Below are positions 54,058-62,205 of a stretch of 64,000 nucleotides of DNA, piece after piece. Where the stretch lies: positions 61,115 through 125,114 of the IMG/VR virus record IMGVR_UViG_3300042691_032880; one strand, 5' to 3'. The notes beneath the pieces were generated by a model, which did no database searches, had not been told where the DNA came from, and worked only from the letters and a program-made list of their open reading frames with translations. This stretch comes from a virus. The position numbers were made by a program, and so were the translations under genes. The stretch's first letter is position 1, and each line of letters begins with the position of its first letter.

Positions 54058-54255
54058 ATGAACAATTTAAACAAATCAGTGCTCATTGTAATAAACCTGA
54101 TAGGAGCTATTGCTATGATTATCAGTCTTGTAGTACCGTTCATTGTTCCAGTAGCCAACACAGCAGCGTTGGTATTGGCAATATGGATGATGATCACAGG
54201 ATTCGTCCTGTGGTATATTAGTATCAAGTTCCTTGAAGAAAAGTCTAACCTTTAA
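54058..54255 (+). CDS. Small membrane protein (65 aa)
   Basis: Two hydrophobic segments (about 8-30 and 34-55) with a short basic/acidic C-terminus FLEEKSNL. No family recognised. The ATG follows the large structured RNA directly. Confidence 0.55.
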   Translation: MNNLNKSVLIVINLIGAIAMIISLVVPFIVPVANTAALVLAIWMMITGFVLWYISIKFLEEKSNL

Positions 54256-54267
54256 AAACCCAAGAAA

Positions 54268-54576
54268 ATGGCAAAATTTAGGTATTACATCATCTTTCAT
54301 TCCGCAGGTACCCTTGATGGAACCTGGACTGGAACTATTGAGGAATTCTCCTCTTTGTTTATTACTGCCAATATCAATGAGATCTATTCCTATCAGATAT
54401 GGGAAGATGACTCCAAACCTGATCAGGATCCTGATCCCGATGATTTGTTCTATCAAAAACGGGATATGGACATGTTTGATCAGATGATTGAACAGCACGA
54501 ACAAGAGGAGTTGGAGAATGAAGTCGCCGAACAATGGGCGAAAGAACAATACTTGCGAGATCACTACCGCGAGTAA
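54268..54576 (+). CDS. Hypothetical acidic protein (102 aa)
   Basis: Starts MAKFRYYIIFHSAGTLDGTW with a beta-like N-half, then an Asp/Pro-rich linker and a Glu/Gln-rich helix (EQHEQEELENEVAEQW). No function evident. The gene ends just before a strong terminator. Confidence 0.55.
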   Translation: MAKFRYYIIFHSAGTLDGTWTGTIEEFSSLFITANINEIYSYQIWEDDSKPDQDPDPDDLFYQKRDMDMFDQMIEQHEQEELENEVAEQWAKEQYLRDHYRE

Positions 54577-54596
54577 CAGATTGAGGGTTCATAGTA

Positions 54597-54629
54597 AAGG
54601 GGAGGTCTGATAGCCTCCCCTTCTTTTTT
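54597..54629 (+). terminator. Intrinsic terminator
   Basis: AAGGGGAGG pairs with CCTCCCCTT around a seven-base loop, followed by CTTTTTT. Confidence 0.9.
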
Positions 54630-54781
54630 GCCCTATCTGTATCAGTAAAAAGAAAGTGGGATAAAGAAAAAGAATTATCCCTGAATTCATGTAACTGATG
54701 TATACAGAAGTTACACATTTACTTTGACATTATCAAGTGCCATCATCATAAGTATTTATAAACCAATAAATAAAAATTATC

Positions 54782-54955
54782 GTGGACAAAAACGAACAAA
54801 ATCAATTGTTAGCAGATACCATCAATATGGTAATGCTCTGTCTTGAAAAGTATCAGGATGACGCCGTCAAAAACGCCTGTCGTAATTTCCTCAATGAATT
54901 TGCTTACTCAGAAGATGAGGATGAGGAGATTACAAATGATGATTTACCTTTTTAA
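54782..54955 (+). CDS. Small acidic protein with SSB-like tail (57 aa)
   Basis: GTG at 54782 opens a 57-residue frame ending TAA at 54955. The body is helical (LLADTINMVMLCLEKYQDDA), the tail very acidic and ends NDDLPF, closely resembling the DDxPF tip by which single-strand binding proteins recruit replication partners. It has no OB-fold. A decoy or recruiter for SSB-binding host enzymes is an inference. Confidence 0.5.
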   Translation: MDKNEQNQLLADTINMVMLCLEKYQDDAVKNACRNFLNEFAYSEDEDEEITNDDLPF

Positions 54956-54985
54956 TATTTATGTCTAACTATTTAAACTTCTAAA

Positions 54986-55246
54986 ATGAAGAAACATTCC
55001 ACACTCACAACAGTATTGGGTATATTGATGATTCTATTGGTAACCCTTACGGTAATAGTTTGTATTGCCGTACTTGGCGAAAATCCTAGCCAGGTAGAAC
55101 AGGAGTCCAAGGATTCCAGTAAGGTTGTATTTGTCTATGACGGACCGTACGATCTCCCTGACAGTATCAATCTGATGATTGACACTACTCGTCCTCAAGG
55201 TGACACCGTTTATTTAATCCCTAATCATGAGGCAGCTGGTTATTAA
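54986..55246 (+). CDS. Single-pass membrane protein (86 aa)
   Basis: N-terminal transmembrane segment (about 9-30, LGILMILLVTLTVIVCIAVL) followed by a polar, probably periplasmic domain. It overlaps the lipoprotein gene by 20 bases, suggesting a linked envelope role. Confidence 0.55.
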   Translation: MKKHSTLTTVLGILMILLVTLTVIVCIAVLGENPSQVEQESKDSSKVVFVYDGPYDLPDSINLMIDTTRPQGDTVYLIPNHEAAGY

Positions 55247-55595
55247 TACCTTAGGGTTAATCGTATTGCCGTTGTTATTGTCTTCGTGTGAGAAGGAGCA
55301 GGATATCGCTCCTTCCACACCTTCACAGCATCCAAAGTTGACCGTAGACCTACCCACTTGTAATTGGACTAGCGGTTTAATGGTTGCTGTTGAATCCTAC
55401 GAAATTGAAGGAGGTATGCGTTACAGATACGCAATCGACAACTTCAGTGCAGTGATCGATGTGAGTAATCGTCAAATAAACCAGTTCACAGGTAGTATCA
55501 GCTTTTATACTTACTATGTGGATTTGGGAACTTCCACAATGCATCTGTGCAACAGTGGAGGTACTTATCCAGTGACTTATAAACTTAATTATTAA
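55227..55595 (+). CDS. Second phage lipoprotein (122 aa)
   Basis: Signal peptide with lipobox LLSSC (Cys21); the mature protein starts CEKEQ, nearly the same as the late lipoprotein at 11989-12597. The rest is beta-rich, including AIDNFSAVIDVSNRQ and ending TYKLNY. Envelope location, possibly at the surface through the Lys-acidic export signal, is inferred; host-surface modification is possible. Confidence 0.65.
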   Translation: MRQLVINTLGLIVLPLLLSSCEKEQDIAPSTPSQHPKLTVDLPTCNWTSGLMVAVESYEIEGGMRYRYAIDNFSAVIDVSNRQINQFTGSISFYTYYVDLGTSTMHLCNSGGTYPVTYKLNY

Positions 55596-55617
55596 CTATT
55601 TAACCCATATTACAAGT

Positions 55618-55956
55618 ATGAACTCATTAACGTTAAGTTTTACAAAAAAAGAGTTGATTGAAATTATCGGTATTACAAAATGCAGGGAGTTGTTCCCTGA
55701 ACAGTTCAAAGCGGAGAAGATGCATGATATCGTACCGTTTACCGTGGAAACTGACGATGAATCGGCACTGATATCCATTGCTGATAACACTGCTTTCAAT
55801 GAAAAGCATTGTTCGAAGGTTTTCCTGTTGAATGATGAGTACGTCTGGCGCGTTGTAAAGCGTTATGATACCAATGGTGAATACAGGACATATTTGGTAC
55901 CTGTTCTCCGTTCAGAGTACAAGCAACGTAGACGCCGTAAGACAACAAAGGAATAG
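55618..55956 (+). CDS. Hypothetical protein (112 aa)
   Basis: Starts MNSLTLSFTKKELIEIIGIT and ends with a very basic tail KQRRRRKTTKE, which could bind nucleic acid. The core has no recognised family. Ends in TAG; a UUCG-capped terminator follows. Confidence 0.55.
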   Translation: MNSLTLSFTKKELIEIIGITKCRELFPEQFKAEKMHDIVPFTVETDDESALISIADNTAFNEKHCSKVFLLNDEYVWRVVKRYDTNGEYRTYLVPVLRSEYKQRRRRKTTKE

Positions 55957-55978
55957 TGTGGTTTGTGTACGTAAAACA

Positions 55979-56009
55979 GGGATCGTATCTTCGGATGCGG
56001 TCCCTTTTT
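55979..56009 (+). terminator. Intrinsic terminator with UUCG loop
   Basis: GGGATCGTATC pairs with GATGCGGTCCC (two GU pairs) around a TTCG tetraloop and is followed by five T residues. Confidence 0.9.
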
Positions 56010-56044
56010 ACAATAAGTGTCATTTAACTTAAAATCAAAAAACC

Positions 56045-56257
56045 GTGAAAGCATTCACAGCTATTGCCTGTTCGATAATAGGCACATTTACAATATTGAT
56101 TTTGTTTGGATTCGGACTATCCTTACTTTTGGGTATTCCGTTTACATCCACCACTCAAAACGCACCCTTTCTTGTGGTAGCATTTATAGCATCATGTTGT
56201 CTTTTACCAATGATTGGTCAAGAGATTTACGAAAAACTCGATAACACAAATGCATAA
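56045..56257 (+). CDS. Small membrane protein (70 aa)
   Basis: GTG start. Two hydrophobic segments (about 4-30 and 42-58) joined by a short polar loop, then EIYEKLDNTNA. No function known. Its end overlaps the next gene. Confidence 0.5.
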   Translation: MKAFTAIACSIIGTFTILILFGFGLSLLLGIPFTSTTQNAPFLVVAFIASCCLLPMIGQEIYEKLDNTNA

Positions 56258-56618
56258 ACAGAAAATCATGGAGGTATTGTTATCGGCGAATAACAACCTC
56301 ACCAAGGAAGACATTGCGTGGGCTGCACAGAATCTTAATTCTACAAATGAGAATCAGGAGGTACTAGGTTTTGATCACGATAAGAATAGTGTGTTCGAAG
56401 CCTGTGGTCTTGATGAGTCAATGGAGACAGAGGTTATGCGGGAGTACGCCAGACTTAAAAAATCGGATATTGATAAGAAAAGTCAGCTTATCGAAAAGGT
56501 TGTAAACGAAGGTTCCCCCAAATTGATCCGTAGTTTCCTCATTAGAGGTATTATGGAATATGAGGCTGGAAAAGAAAAAATATTTGATGACCTTAAAAAA
56601 TTCCTCGATAAACTATGA
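56250..56618 (+). CDS. Hypothetical helical protein (122 aa)
   Basis: Start chosen at ATG 56250, eight bases before the end of the preceding gene; the longer frame uses TTG. Helical, with IMEVLLSANNNLTKEDIAW and a basic C-half KEKIFDDLKKFLDKL. No family recognised. Confidence 0.5.
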   Translation: MHKQKIMEVLLSANNNLTKEDIAWAAQNLNSTNENQEVLGFDHDKNSVFEACGLDESMETEVMREYARLKKSDIDKKSQLIEKVVNEGSPKLIRSFLIRGIMEYEAGKEKIFDDLKKFLDKL

Positions 56619-56992
56619 TCAAAAAACTCTTATTAACCGCCACTGTATCCCTGTTATGTATGTCATCATATGGACAGGACACTTTAACCTATAACCGTCA
56701 GAATCTGGCACCGATGGGTAAAGTCGCATTAACTAAAATCTACATTCAGCAGATGGATCACCTGTTTGCTACTGTAGTGAGCCTCCCTTTGTCAAATGCG
56801 AAGGGAAACGTACCTGATAATAGGTATGTACAAGGTTTGTGGAAGAACATCAACAAGTCTACTTACGTGAGTTCCAAGGGATTACGTGAGAATGCTGGTG
56901 ATTTGCTACCATACGCCGACAAGGACCGCCTCATTGATTCAATCCTGTTTATGCAGGACATGCTGAACTCAATGGACAAGATGAGAAAGTAA
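56615..56992 (+). CDS. Secreted protein (125 aa)
   Basis: Signal peptide MIKKLLLTATVSLLCMSSYGQ, likely cleaved near residue 20, then a helical mature part. The ATG overlaps the preceding stop. It is followed by a strong terminator. Function unknown; periplasmic or secreted location is expected. Confidence 0.6.
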   Translation: MIKKLLLTATVSLLCMSSYGQDTLTYNRQNLAPMGKVALTKIYIQQMDHLFATVVSLPLSNAKGNVPDNRYVQGLWKNINKSTYVSSKGLRENAGDLLPYADKDRLIDSILFMQDMLNSMDKMRK

Positions 56993-57001
56993 ATCGGAAA
57001 T

Positions 57002-57029
57002 AAGGGGAATACAAAATATTCCCCTTTTT
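57002..57029 (+). terminator. Intrinsic terminator
   Basis: GGGGAATA pairs with TATTCCCC around a five-base loop and is followed by five T residues. Confidence 0.9.
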
Positions 57030-57045
57030 CCTAACTTTCCGAACC

Positions 57046-57381
57046 ATGAAAGAACAGTTCAACACATATCTGAAAATGATGCTTGCTGTAAGTGCTTCGT
57101 TCCCTGAAATGAAGGATACCTTGCGACAGACATGGTCTAGGATAACCGCTCCCGAAATGCTACCTACGGTGGAGTATTACCACAGGATAGTGGATGGAAA
57201 CACAAGACAGTCTGTCGAGGTAAAGTATCAAAGTATGAAGGAAATCGTCGAGAACGTATACTACAATATTGTTCCCAACGATAATATCGAACACTATCTG
57301 GTCAAAAAGTCCGACACGGTGGTAAATGTAATCCGCCTCAAATGCAGAGGCATAATTGTAACCTACAATGGGGAGAATTAA
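57046..57381 (+). CDS. Hypothetical protein (111 aa)
   Basis: First gene of a run of small overlapping genes. Contains SRITAPEMLPTVEYYHRIVDG and a beta-rich C-half (NVIRLKCRGIIVTYNGEN). No family recognised. Confidence 0.55.
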   Translation: MKEQFNTYLKMMLAVSASFPEMKDTLRQTWSRITAPEMLPTVEYYHRIVDGNTRQSVEVKYQSMKEIVENVYYNIVPNDNIEHYLVKKSDTVVNVIRLKCRGIIVTYNGEN

Positions 57382-57646
57382 GGAATATTATCACGATCAA
57401 ATCAACGAAGGTTCACAATACATACCTGAACCTTACATCTTCAAGTATTTCGTCCATTTCAATTACATGGGCGAGACATTCAACATTTTTGCAGATACAC
57501 ATCAAAGAATCCTGGAACTTGCCAAGCAAGCAATACCTGAGATAAACGGTGTAAGAATGAGCGAAAAGCCGTACGATTTCGCTTTTACAATTCCCCATAT
57601 GGACATCCCTTTTCAGATGTTCGAATGCGGGAACGCGATTTACTAA
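57368..57646 (+). CDS. Hypothetical protein (92 aa)
   Basis: Overlaps the preceding gene by 14 bases and touches the next (TAATG). Aromatic-rich, with FKYFVHFNYMGETFNIFA and a C-terminal YDFAFTIPHMDIPFQMF. Function unknown. Confidence 0.5.
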   Translation: MGRIKEYYHDQINEGSQYIPEPYIFKYFVHFNYMGETFNIFADTHQRILELAKQAIPEINGVRMSEKPYDFAFTIPHMDIPFQMFECGNAIY

Positions 57647-57834
57647 TGCTTATTACATATGTGGTGTTAAGTTACCTAGTGATGGGTGGCTTTGCATTTC
57701 TTGCACATAGCATTGAACCTGAAAAGGTTACGTATAAGGATTGGTTGATATGGATTACGGCTCCAGTCACTGTTCCACTATTTATAATACACGTTATTTC
57801 ATCAAAAATCAATCAAAAAACCAAAAATCATTGA
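57646..57834 (+). CDS. Small membrane protein (62 aa)
   Basis: Start taken at ATG 57646 because it overlaps the upstream stop (TAATG). Two hydrophobic segments (about 2-20, 32-52) and a basic tail. Function unknown. Confidence 0.5.
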   Translation: MLITYVVLSYLVMGGFAFLAHSIEPEKVTYKDWLIWITAPVTVPLFIIHVISSKINQKTKNH

Positions 57835-57835
57835 T

Positions 57836-58327
57836 ATGAAAACAATCACTGCCACACCAAAAGGAATTGCAATTAATTACGAACGCACCGAGAAATCAAG
57901 TTTCATCCCTTATGAGACTATGGAGCGTTCCACACAAAACAGGGTAAACCGTTTTGGACATTATCAAATGAACACGATCCAGTATGGACTGTACCAGCAA
58001 CTGATGCACGGCATGAAGGCCTATGATCAGGATCAGATCAACACGATGTCTGAATCAGCCAAGTTTACCATTCGCAACAAACACATGCGTGCAACCGAAG
58101 TCATTAACAAGATGAAATATGAGAAGACTTACGGTTACATCAACAAGCTGTTTGACGTGATCTTTCCCCAGATAAAACTGGATTATTACAAGGATGGACG
58201 GTTTGCTGACCTTCCAACCCTGCGTGAACTCAAAATCAGCACGGTAGATATCATTGATGCATGGATAAGCGAGAAATTGCTACCTTTAGACTTCTACAGT
58301 CTAAATGAGCAATCGCTGAAACTATGA
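57836..58327 (+). CDS. Hypothetical protein (163 aa)
   Basis: A Met/Lys/Tyr-rich, mostly helical protein containing MKAYDQDQINTMSESAKFTI and IFPQIKLDYYKDGRFADLP. No catalytic or binding motif seen. Overlaps the next gene by four bases. Confidence 0.55.
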   Translation: MKTITATPKGIAINYERTEKSSFIPYETMERSTQNRVNRFGHYQMNTIQYGLYQQLMHGMKAYDQDQINTMSESAKFTIRNKHMRATEVINKMKYEKTYGYINKLFDVIFPQIKLDYYKDGRFADLPTLRELKISTVDIIDAWISEKLLPLDFYSLNEQSLKL

Positions 58328-58623
58328 TAATCAAGAATCTCGATAATAATGAAATATCCTGTGTATACTACAGGTTTGAAAGTTACCTGAAGGATCTCGA
58401 TAAGAGGTTGGATTCAGGATACCGTACCGAAAGTATAGACCTTGGTGACAACGACATGCGTGTACAAGGAATATCCATAGTTTATATGTCCGAGGAGGAA
58501 GTGGCTGAAGTCAAAAAAAGCCACTTCTACCTCACGGTACGTTCCATAGTGGAGAAACTCCGCCCCGTTGTGGAACTGATTGAAGAAGCGGAACCTGATA
58601 TTAAAATCAAATTGGATGAGTGA
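58324..58623 (+). CDS. Hypothetical protein (99 aa)
   Basis: Acidic/basic mixed protein with a helical C-half (SIVEKLRPVVELIEEAEPDI). Overlaps both neighbours by a few bases. Function unknown. Confidence 0.5.
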   Translation: MIIKNLDNNEISCVYYRFESYLKDLDKRLDSGYRTESIDLGDNDMRVQGISIVYMSEEEVAEVKKSHFYLTVRSIVEKLRPVVELIEEAEPDIKIKLDE

Positions 58624-59014
58624 ATACAAATCCCTATTAAAAGAAGCTTTCGATTCGTTCGACAGCATTATCGAAAAGTCTGGAGAAGACAATTACAAAA
58701 TGTTGGTTGTAGGTGTTGAATTTGACAAAGATGGTATGCCTACATCTAGAGGTATGCGTTGCAACGGTAGTCCTGCAGTTGTATTGGCAGGAGTCACTCT
58801 TCTTATAGAAATGCTTGATGAACTTGAAGGTGAAACATTACAAAAGATCAAAAATCTTGGTGAAATGTCCGATAAGTTGTCAAGCTTGCTTTCCAAACTG
58901 GGTATAACCGATCCTTCAGATTCTGAAAAGTTGGATAGTTTACTTGATTCGCTTCCAGATGATGATAAAATCAAACGGTTGTTAAAAGAGTTTAAACGCA
59001 AATTCGGTAAGTAA
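58616..59014 (+). CDS. Hypothetical protein (132 aa)
   Basis: Start assigned to ATG 58616 inside the preceding gene's end. N-half resembles an alpha/beta domain with YKMLVVGVEFDKDGMPTSRG; C-half is a Lys/Asp/Leu-rich helical tail (SEKLDSLLDSLPDDDKIK). No family recognised. Confidence 0.5.
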   Translation: MSEYKSLLKEAFDSFDSIIEKSGEDNYKMLVVGVEFDKDGMPTSRGMRCNGSPAVVLAGVTLLIEMLDELEGETLQKIKNLGEMSDKLSSLLSKLGITDPSDSEKLDSLLDSLPDDDKIKRLLKEFKRKFGK

Positions 59015-59625
59015 TGGGAATGGATTTAAGCGGTCTCAACCCTGTACGCAGAGGTGAAGAGCCAACTATTGACTGGGATAACTCCACCAAGGAGGAACAA
59101 GACAAATACTGGGAGTTGACACAGGAATATCGTAACAACAACCCAGGAGTATACTTCAGAGCCAATCTATGGTCCTGGAGACCTATTGCAGAGTTGATTA
59201 CTACAGTGAATGAAACCTATGGACTTGGATATGATGATAAGTTCATACGCAGCCTTCACTACAATGATGGTACTGGTCTGAAGACACAGGAAGACTGCAA
59301 TAGACTTGCAGATTTCCTGGAATCCTATGTGCAGAACAACTTTGAGGGATGGGATAGCATCGGTGTATTCTACAACCATCTTACCTACAGTACCGTAAAT
59401 GACGAAGGTCATTTGGTTGAGAAGTGGTTGGATGAGAAGGATGCCATATCATTGATCATGGATACTCAGAACGCTGAAGCATTGATTTCCACTGTGTTGT
59501 ATGTAAAGAATGGTGAGATTGACCATGATGGTGTGAGTTACCATACTACGCATAGTACAAGTATTAGTCATTTGCAGGAGTTTATCTCTTTCCTGCGTGA
59601 ATGTGGTGGATTTGCAATCTGGTGA
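59014..59625 (+). CDS. Conserved phage protein with MGMDL start
   Basis: A 203-residue protein beginning MGMDLSGLNPVRR and containing YFRANLWSWRPI near residues 48-59 and YNDGTGLKTQEDC near 86-98, a pattern shared by a broad family of phage proteins of unknown function. Start overlaps the upstream stop. Confidence 0.7.
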   Translation: MGMDLSGLNPVRRGEEPTIDWDNSTKEEQDKYWELTQEYRNNNPGVYFRANLWSWRPIAELITTVNETYGLGYDDKFIRSLHYNDGTGLKTQEDCNRLADFLESYVQNNFEGWDSIGVFYNHLTYSTVNDEGHLVEKWLDEKDAISLIMDTQNAEALISTVLYVKNGEIDHDGVSYHTTHSTSISHLQEFISFLRECGGFAIW

Positions 59626-59626
59626 T

Positions 59627-59911
59627 ATGAGAATACGAGAACTTGACTTGATTACACTTGGGTTCGAAAAGGTCGTGGTTACCCCTGAGGAATCAGGGGA
59701 ACCCCACGGCTGGTATTACTATGAACTCGAGTTAAGTAGTGTAAATGAAAACTTCTCACTGATATCCCAAGAGTCAGACCGCGTGAAGGACGATATATGG
59801 AGGGTCAAGCTGTTTGAGGTGGCAGACTATGAGTTTGAAGACAGGGTTGAACTGCAAGAATTTATATCGTGTTTGTTGAAATTCAAAAAAGATGTAGATT
59901 TACAGCCATGA
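59627..59911 (+). CDS. Hypothetical protein (94 aa)
   Basis: ATG 59627 follows the preceding stop closely; the upstream in-frame frame is unlikely. Contains GEPHGWYYYELELSSV, a beta-rich core, and a helical tail. Function unknown. Confidence 0.5.
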   Translation: MRIRELDLITLGFEKVVVTPEESGEPHGWYYYELELSSVNENFSLISQESDRVKDDIWRVKLFEVADYEFEDRVELQEFISCLLKFKKDVDLQP

Positions 59912-60039
59912 TCGAGTTACTGCTTATAGGAATACCACTCATCGCATTGATATGTGTATTATGGGTGCGTGGAATTGACAGAATGAACAAAAAATACCCT
60001 AAATATAGGGGTGAGGATTATTTAGACGAGGATTTTTAA
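59908..60039 (+). CDS. Single-pass membrane microprotein (43 aa)
   Basis: ATG at 59908 overlaps the previous stop; one hydrophobic helix (LLLIGIPLIALICVLW, 4-19) is followed by a basic then acidic tail DYLDEDF. Overlap and spacing support translation. Confidence 0.5.
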   Translation: MIELLLIGIPLIALICVLWVRGIDRMNKKYPKYRGEDYLDEDF

Positions 60040-60040
60040 T

Positions 60041-60304
60041 ATGGAAAAGACAGCTATGACCGTATTCATCGACTTTCTGGAGAAGTCGAAAGACACTGGT
60101 AAGGACTTTAATTATGATTTGCTGATAGCGTTCGCCACAGAGTTGCGCGATACCGTCGAGAAACATGATCTATTGCGTGCATATATGCGCAATTATGACA
60201 TCAAGATGTCCGACGATGATTTCAGGAAATTGTTCGTAGATGCGAAAGAGTACTACCGTGAGAAATACGGTGATAATGTCGACCATGAAAAGAAACCCAA
60301 ATGA
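60041..60304 (+). CDS. Hypothetical protein (87 aa)
   Basis: Helical, charged protein (VFIDFLEKSKDTGKDFNYDL, KLFVDAKEYYREKY). Overlaps the next gene by four bases. Function unknown. Confidence 0.5.
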   Translation: MEKTAMTVFIDFLEKSKDTGKDFNYDLLIAFATELRDTVEKHDLLRAYMRNYDIKMSDDDFRKLFVDAKEYYREKYGDNVDHEKKPK

Positions 60305-60588
60305 AAGTATTGAACATTATCAAAATTAAAGATGGAAAGCCTCAGATACTTGAGGCTTTTGTCTTTTACAAGGATATGAGTGATTCTGTTTCCCAGGAGA
60401 TAATCGAACGTGCGGAATACAGATATTGCAAATTGTTAGTAGGACTAGGATATGAAATCCAGTCCATGGATAAAAAGGTGTATCAACTTGCGGTCATGGA
60501 AGGTTACAATAATGGTGTAATCATGGCCAGTACTGCCAATGAACCCGAATATTCATTACACCTTGTATGGTCTAATATAGAAGACTAA
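60301..60588 (+). CDS. Hypothetical protein (95 aa)
   Basis: Small alpha/beta protein with VLNIIKIKDGKPQILEAFVF at the N-terminus. Ends by overlapping the next ATG (TAATG). Function unknown. Confidence 0.5.
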   Translation: MKVLNIIKIKDGKPQILEAFVFYKDMSDSVSQEIIERAEYRYCKLLVGLGYEIQSMDKKVYQLAVMEGYNNGVIMASTANEPEYSLHLVWSNIED

Positions 60589-60761
60589 TGGAAGAACAAG
60601 AGTTCATCGACGCCAATGAGATAAAAAGTCTCAAAGTGGCATATCAGAAAGCAGTGGAGGAGAATCGTGAAGAGTTCACATACAAAGGGCATACTCTGTT
60701 GACAGGATATGCGAAGTATCTAATTGAATATCTTGAGTTGAACAATAAAAAACAAGACTGA
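60588..60761 (+). CDS. Hypothetical helical protein (57 aa)
   Basis: Highly charged helical protein (SLKVAYQKAVEENREEF, GYAKYLIEYLEL). ATG overlaps the upstream stop; one base before the ATPase gene. Confidence 0.5.
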   Translation: MEEQEFIDANEIKSLKVAYQKAVEENREEFTYKGHTLLTGYAKYLIEYLELNNKKQD

Positions 60762-60762
60762 T

Positions 60763-62028
60763 ATGTACTTGATCAAAACCGCCTTGGAAGGCACCCAGTT
60801 TACTGTAAAATTCGTTGCTAATCAAAAGAACCAGATGCCTGTAAGCATCAGTGAAAGTACCAGAATCCTAGGTGATGCCAAAATATTGACCAAGTTCCCC
60901 ATAGGTACGCACTTCATTGTGTCTGATATCTCATGGGGTGAGATTGATTCCAAAATCGTAGGTACTGTACGTCCTATGTTCTACGATGATATGATATATG
61001 CGGGTAGTCTTGCCAGTGACAATACCCCTACCAATGCGGATGTGGAGTATCTGATGGACTGGATGATTTCCAATTCTGATTATCGCTGCGAGGGTGCACG
61101 CAAGTATGCTGCTAAGTTCGTTGAACTGGGATACAGCGTGGATGTGGAAGGTAAATGCAAGGATTATGTGGAGGATTCCACAGGTTCTTTGCGTGAGCAG
61201 ATCATCCGTAAGTTCCCTTGTCCAAAGGAGTCTGAGATAGGATTCCACGTGGATGAGGATGTATGGTATCTGCTTATCCGCAATATCATGCGTGGTGAGA
61301 ACACGATGCTGATAGGTCCCACAGGTTCAGGTAAGACAGAATTGGTTACGCATATCACCAAAGCGATGGACAAACATCTGTCTATCCAGGATATGGGTAC
61401 CGTTCAGGATGCCCAGTCAGCACTCTTAGGTGTACACCGTTTGAACAAAGAGGGTCATTCTGAGTTCGATTATGCTCCATTCGTAGGTCACGTACAACGT
61501 GAAGGTATCGTTCTTCTTGACGAGTTGAATCGTGCGCCATTGTCTGCTGCGAATATCCTGTTCCCTTGTCTTGACAGACGTAGGTATCTACCTATCGACA
61601 TCGCTGTCGGTGAGGGTGTGAGGACTGTACCTGTACATGACAAGTGTGTATTCTTTGCCACTGCTAACTTAGGTGCAGAGTATACAGGTACTACGCAGAT
61701 CGACCGTGCGTTGTTGGATCGTTTCATGCCTGTGGAGTTGACATATCCTACAGACACTGCTGAGACCAAGATCCTGATGATCCGCACAGGTATCGATGAG
61801 AAGACTGCCAAAGCGATTGTCAAGGTATCCAAGACCATCCGCGAGCAGTTCAAGGAGCAGGAGTTGTCCAATGTGGTGTCAGTACGACATACCTTGTTGG
61901 CTGCCAGTCTTATCAAGGACGGCTTTGACACTGTAGGTGCATTGATGAAGGTGATTATGCCTTTGTTCGATGACTCTATGGGTGTATCTGAGCGTACCAA
62001 AGTGAAATCCATTATCGCTGCGAACTGA
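60763..62028 (+). CDS. MoxR/CobS-type AAA+ ATPase
   Basis: A 421-residue protein. Residues 1-165 are a phage-specific N-domain. The AAA+ core has Walker A GPTGSGKTE (about 185-193), Walker B IVLLDELNRAPLSAANIL (about 247-264), and the sensor-1/arginine-finger region FFATANLGAEYTGTTQIDRALLDRF (about 295-319, quoted in halves by function). The DELNRA motif is typical of the MoxR/CbbQ/NorQ/CobS group that acts with VWA partners. It is followed by a 58-residue gene and a VWA gene, forming a classic pair. Substrate unknown. Confidence 0.85.
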   Translation: MYLIKTALEGTQFTVKFVANQKNQMPVSISESTRILGDAKILTKFPIGTHFIVSDISWGEIDSKIVGTVRPMFYDDMIYAGSLASDNTPTNADVEYLMDWMISNSDYRCEGARKYAAKFVELGYSVDVEGKCKDYVEDSTGSLREQIIRKFPCPKESEIGFHVDEDVWYLLIRNIMRGENTMLIGPTGSGKTELVTHITKAMDKHLSIQDMGTVQDAQSALLGVHRLNKEGHSEFDYAPFVGHVQREGIVLLDELNRAPLSAANILFPCLDRRRYLPIDIAVGEGVRTVPVHDKCVFFATANLGAEYTGTTQIDRALLDRFMPVELTYPTDTAETKILMIRTGIDEKTAKAIVKVSKTIREQFKEQELSNVVSVRHTLLAASLIKDGFDTVGALMKVIMPLFDDSMGVSERTKVKSIIAAN

Positions 62029-62204
62029 TGAAAGAGGAATTTGATGACAGCGAGTATGGTGTAATCACCGTAGGTACTTACTTTCATATCAACGACCATG
62101 GCCTCAAGGTATACGACCTTGAGGAAATGGTCTGCGAGTTTGAACAAAGATTACGGGAGTTAGACCCTTCTGTAAGATTGATAATAACATTTGATACCAA
62201 ATAA
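62028..62204 (+). CDS. Hypothetical protein between ATPase and VWA genes (58 aa)
   Basis: ATG at 62028 overlaps the ATPase stop (TGATG). Acidic protein with VGTYFHINDHGLKVYDLEEM and a basic helix-strand end (RLIITFDTK). Its position suggests it belongs to the same chaperone-like unit. Confidence 0.5.
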   Translation: MKEEFDDSEYGVITVGTYFHINDHGLKVYDLEEMVCEFEQRLRELDPSVRLIITFDTK

Positions 62205-62205
62205 A

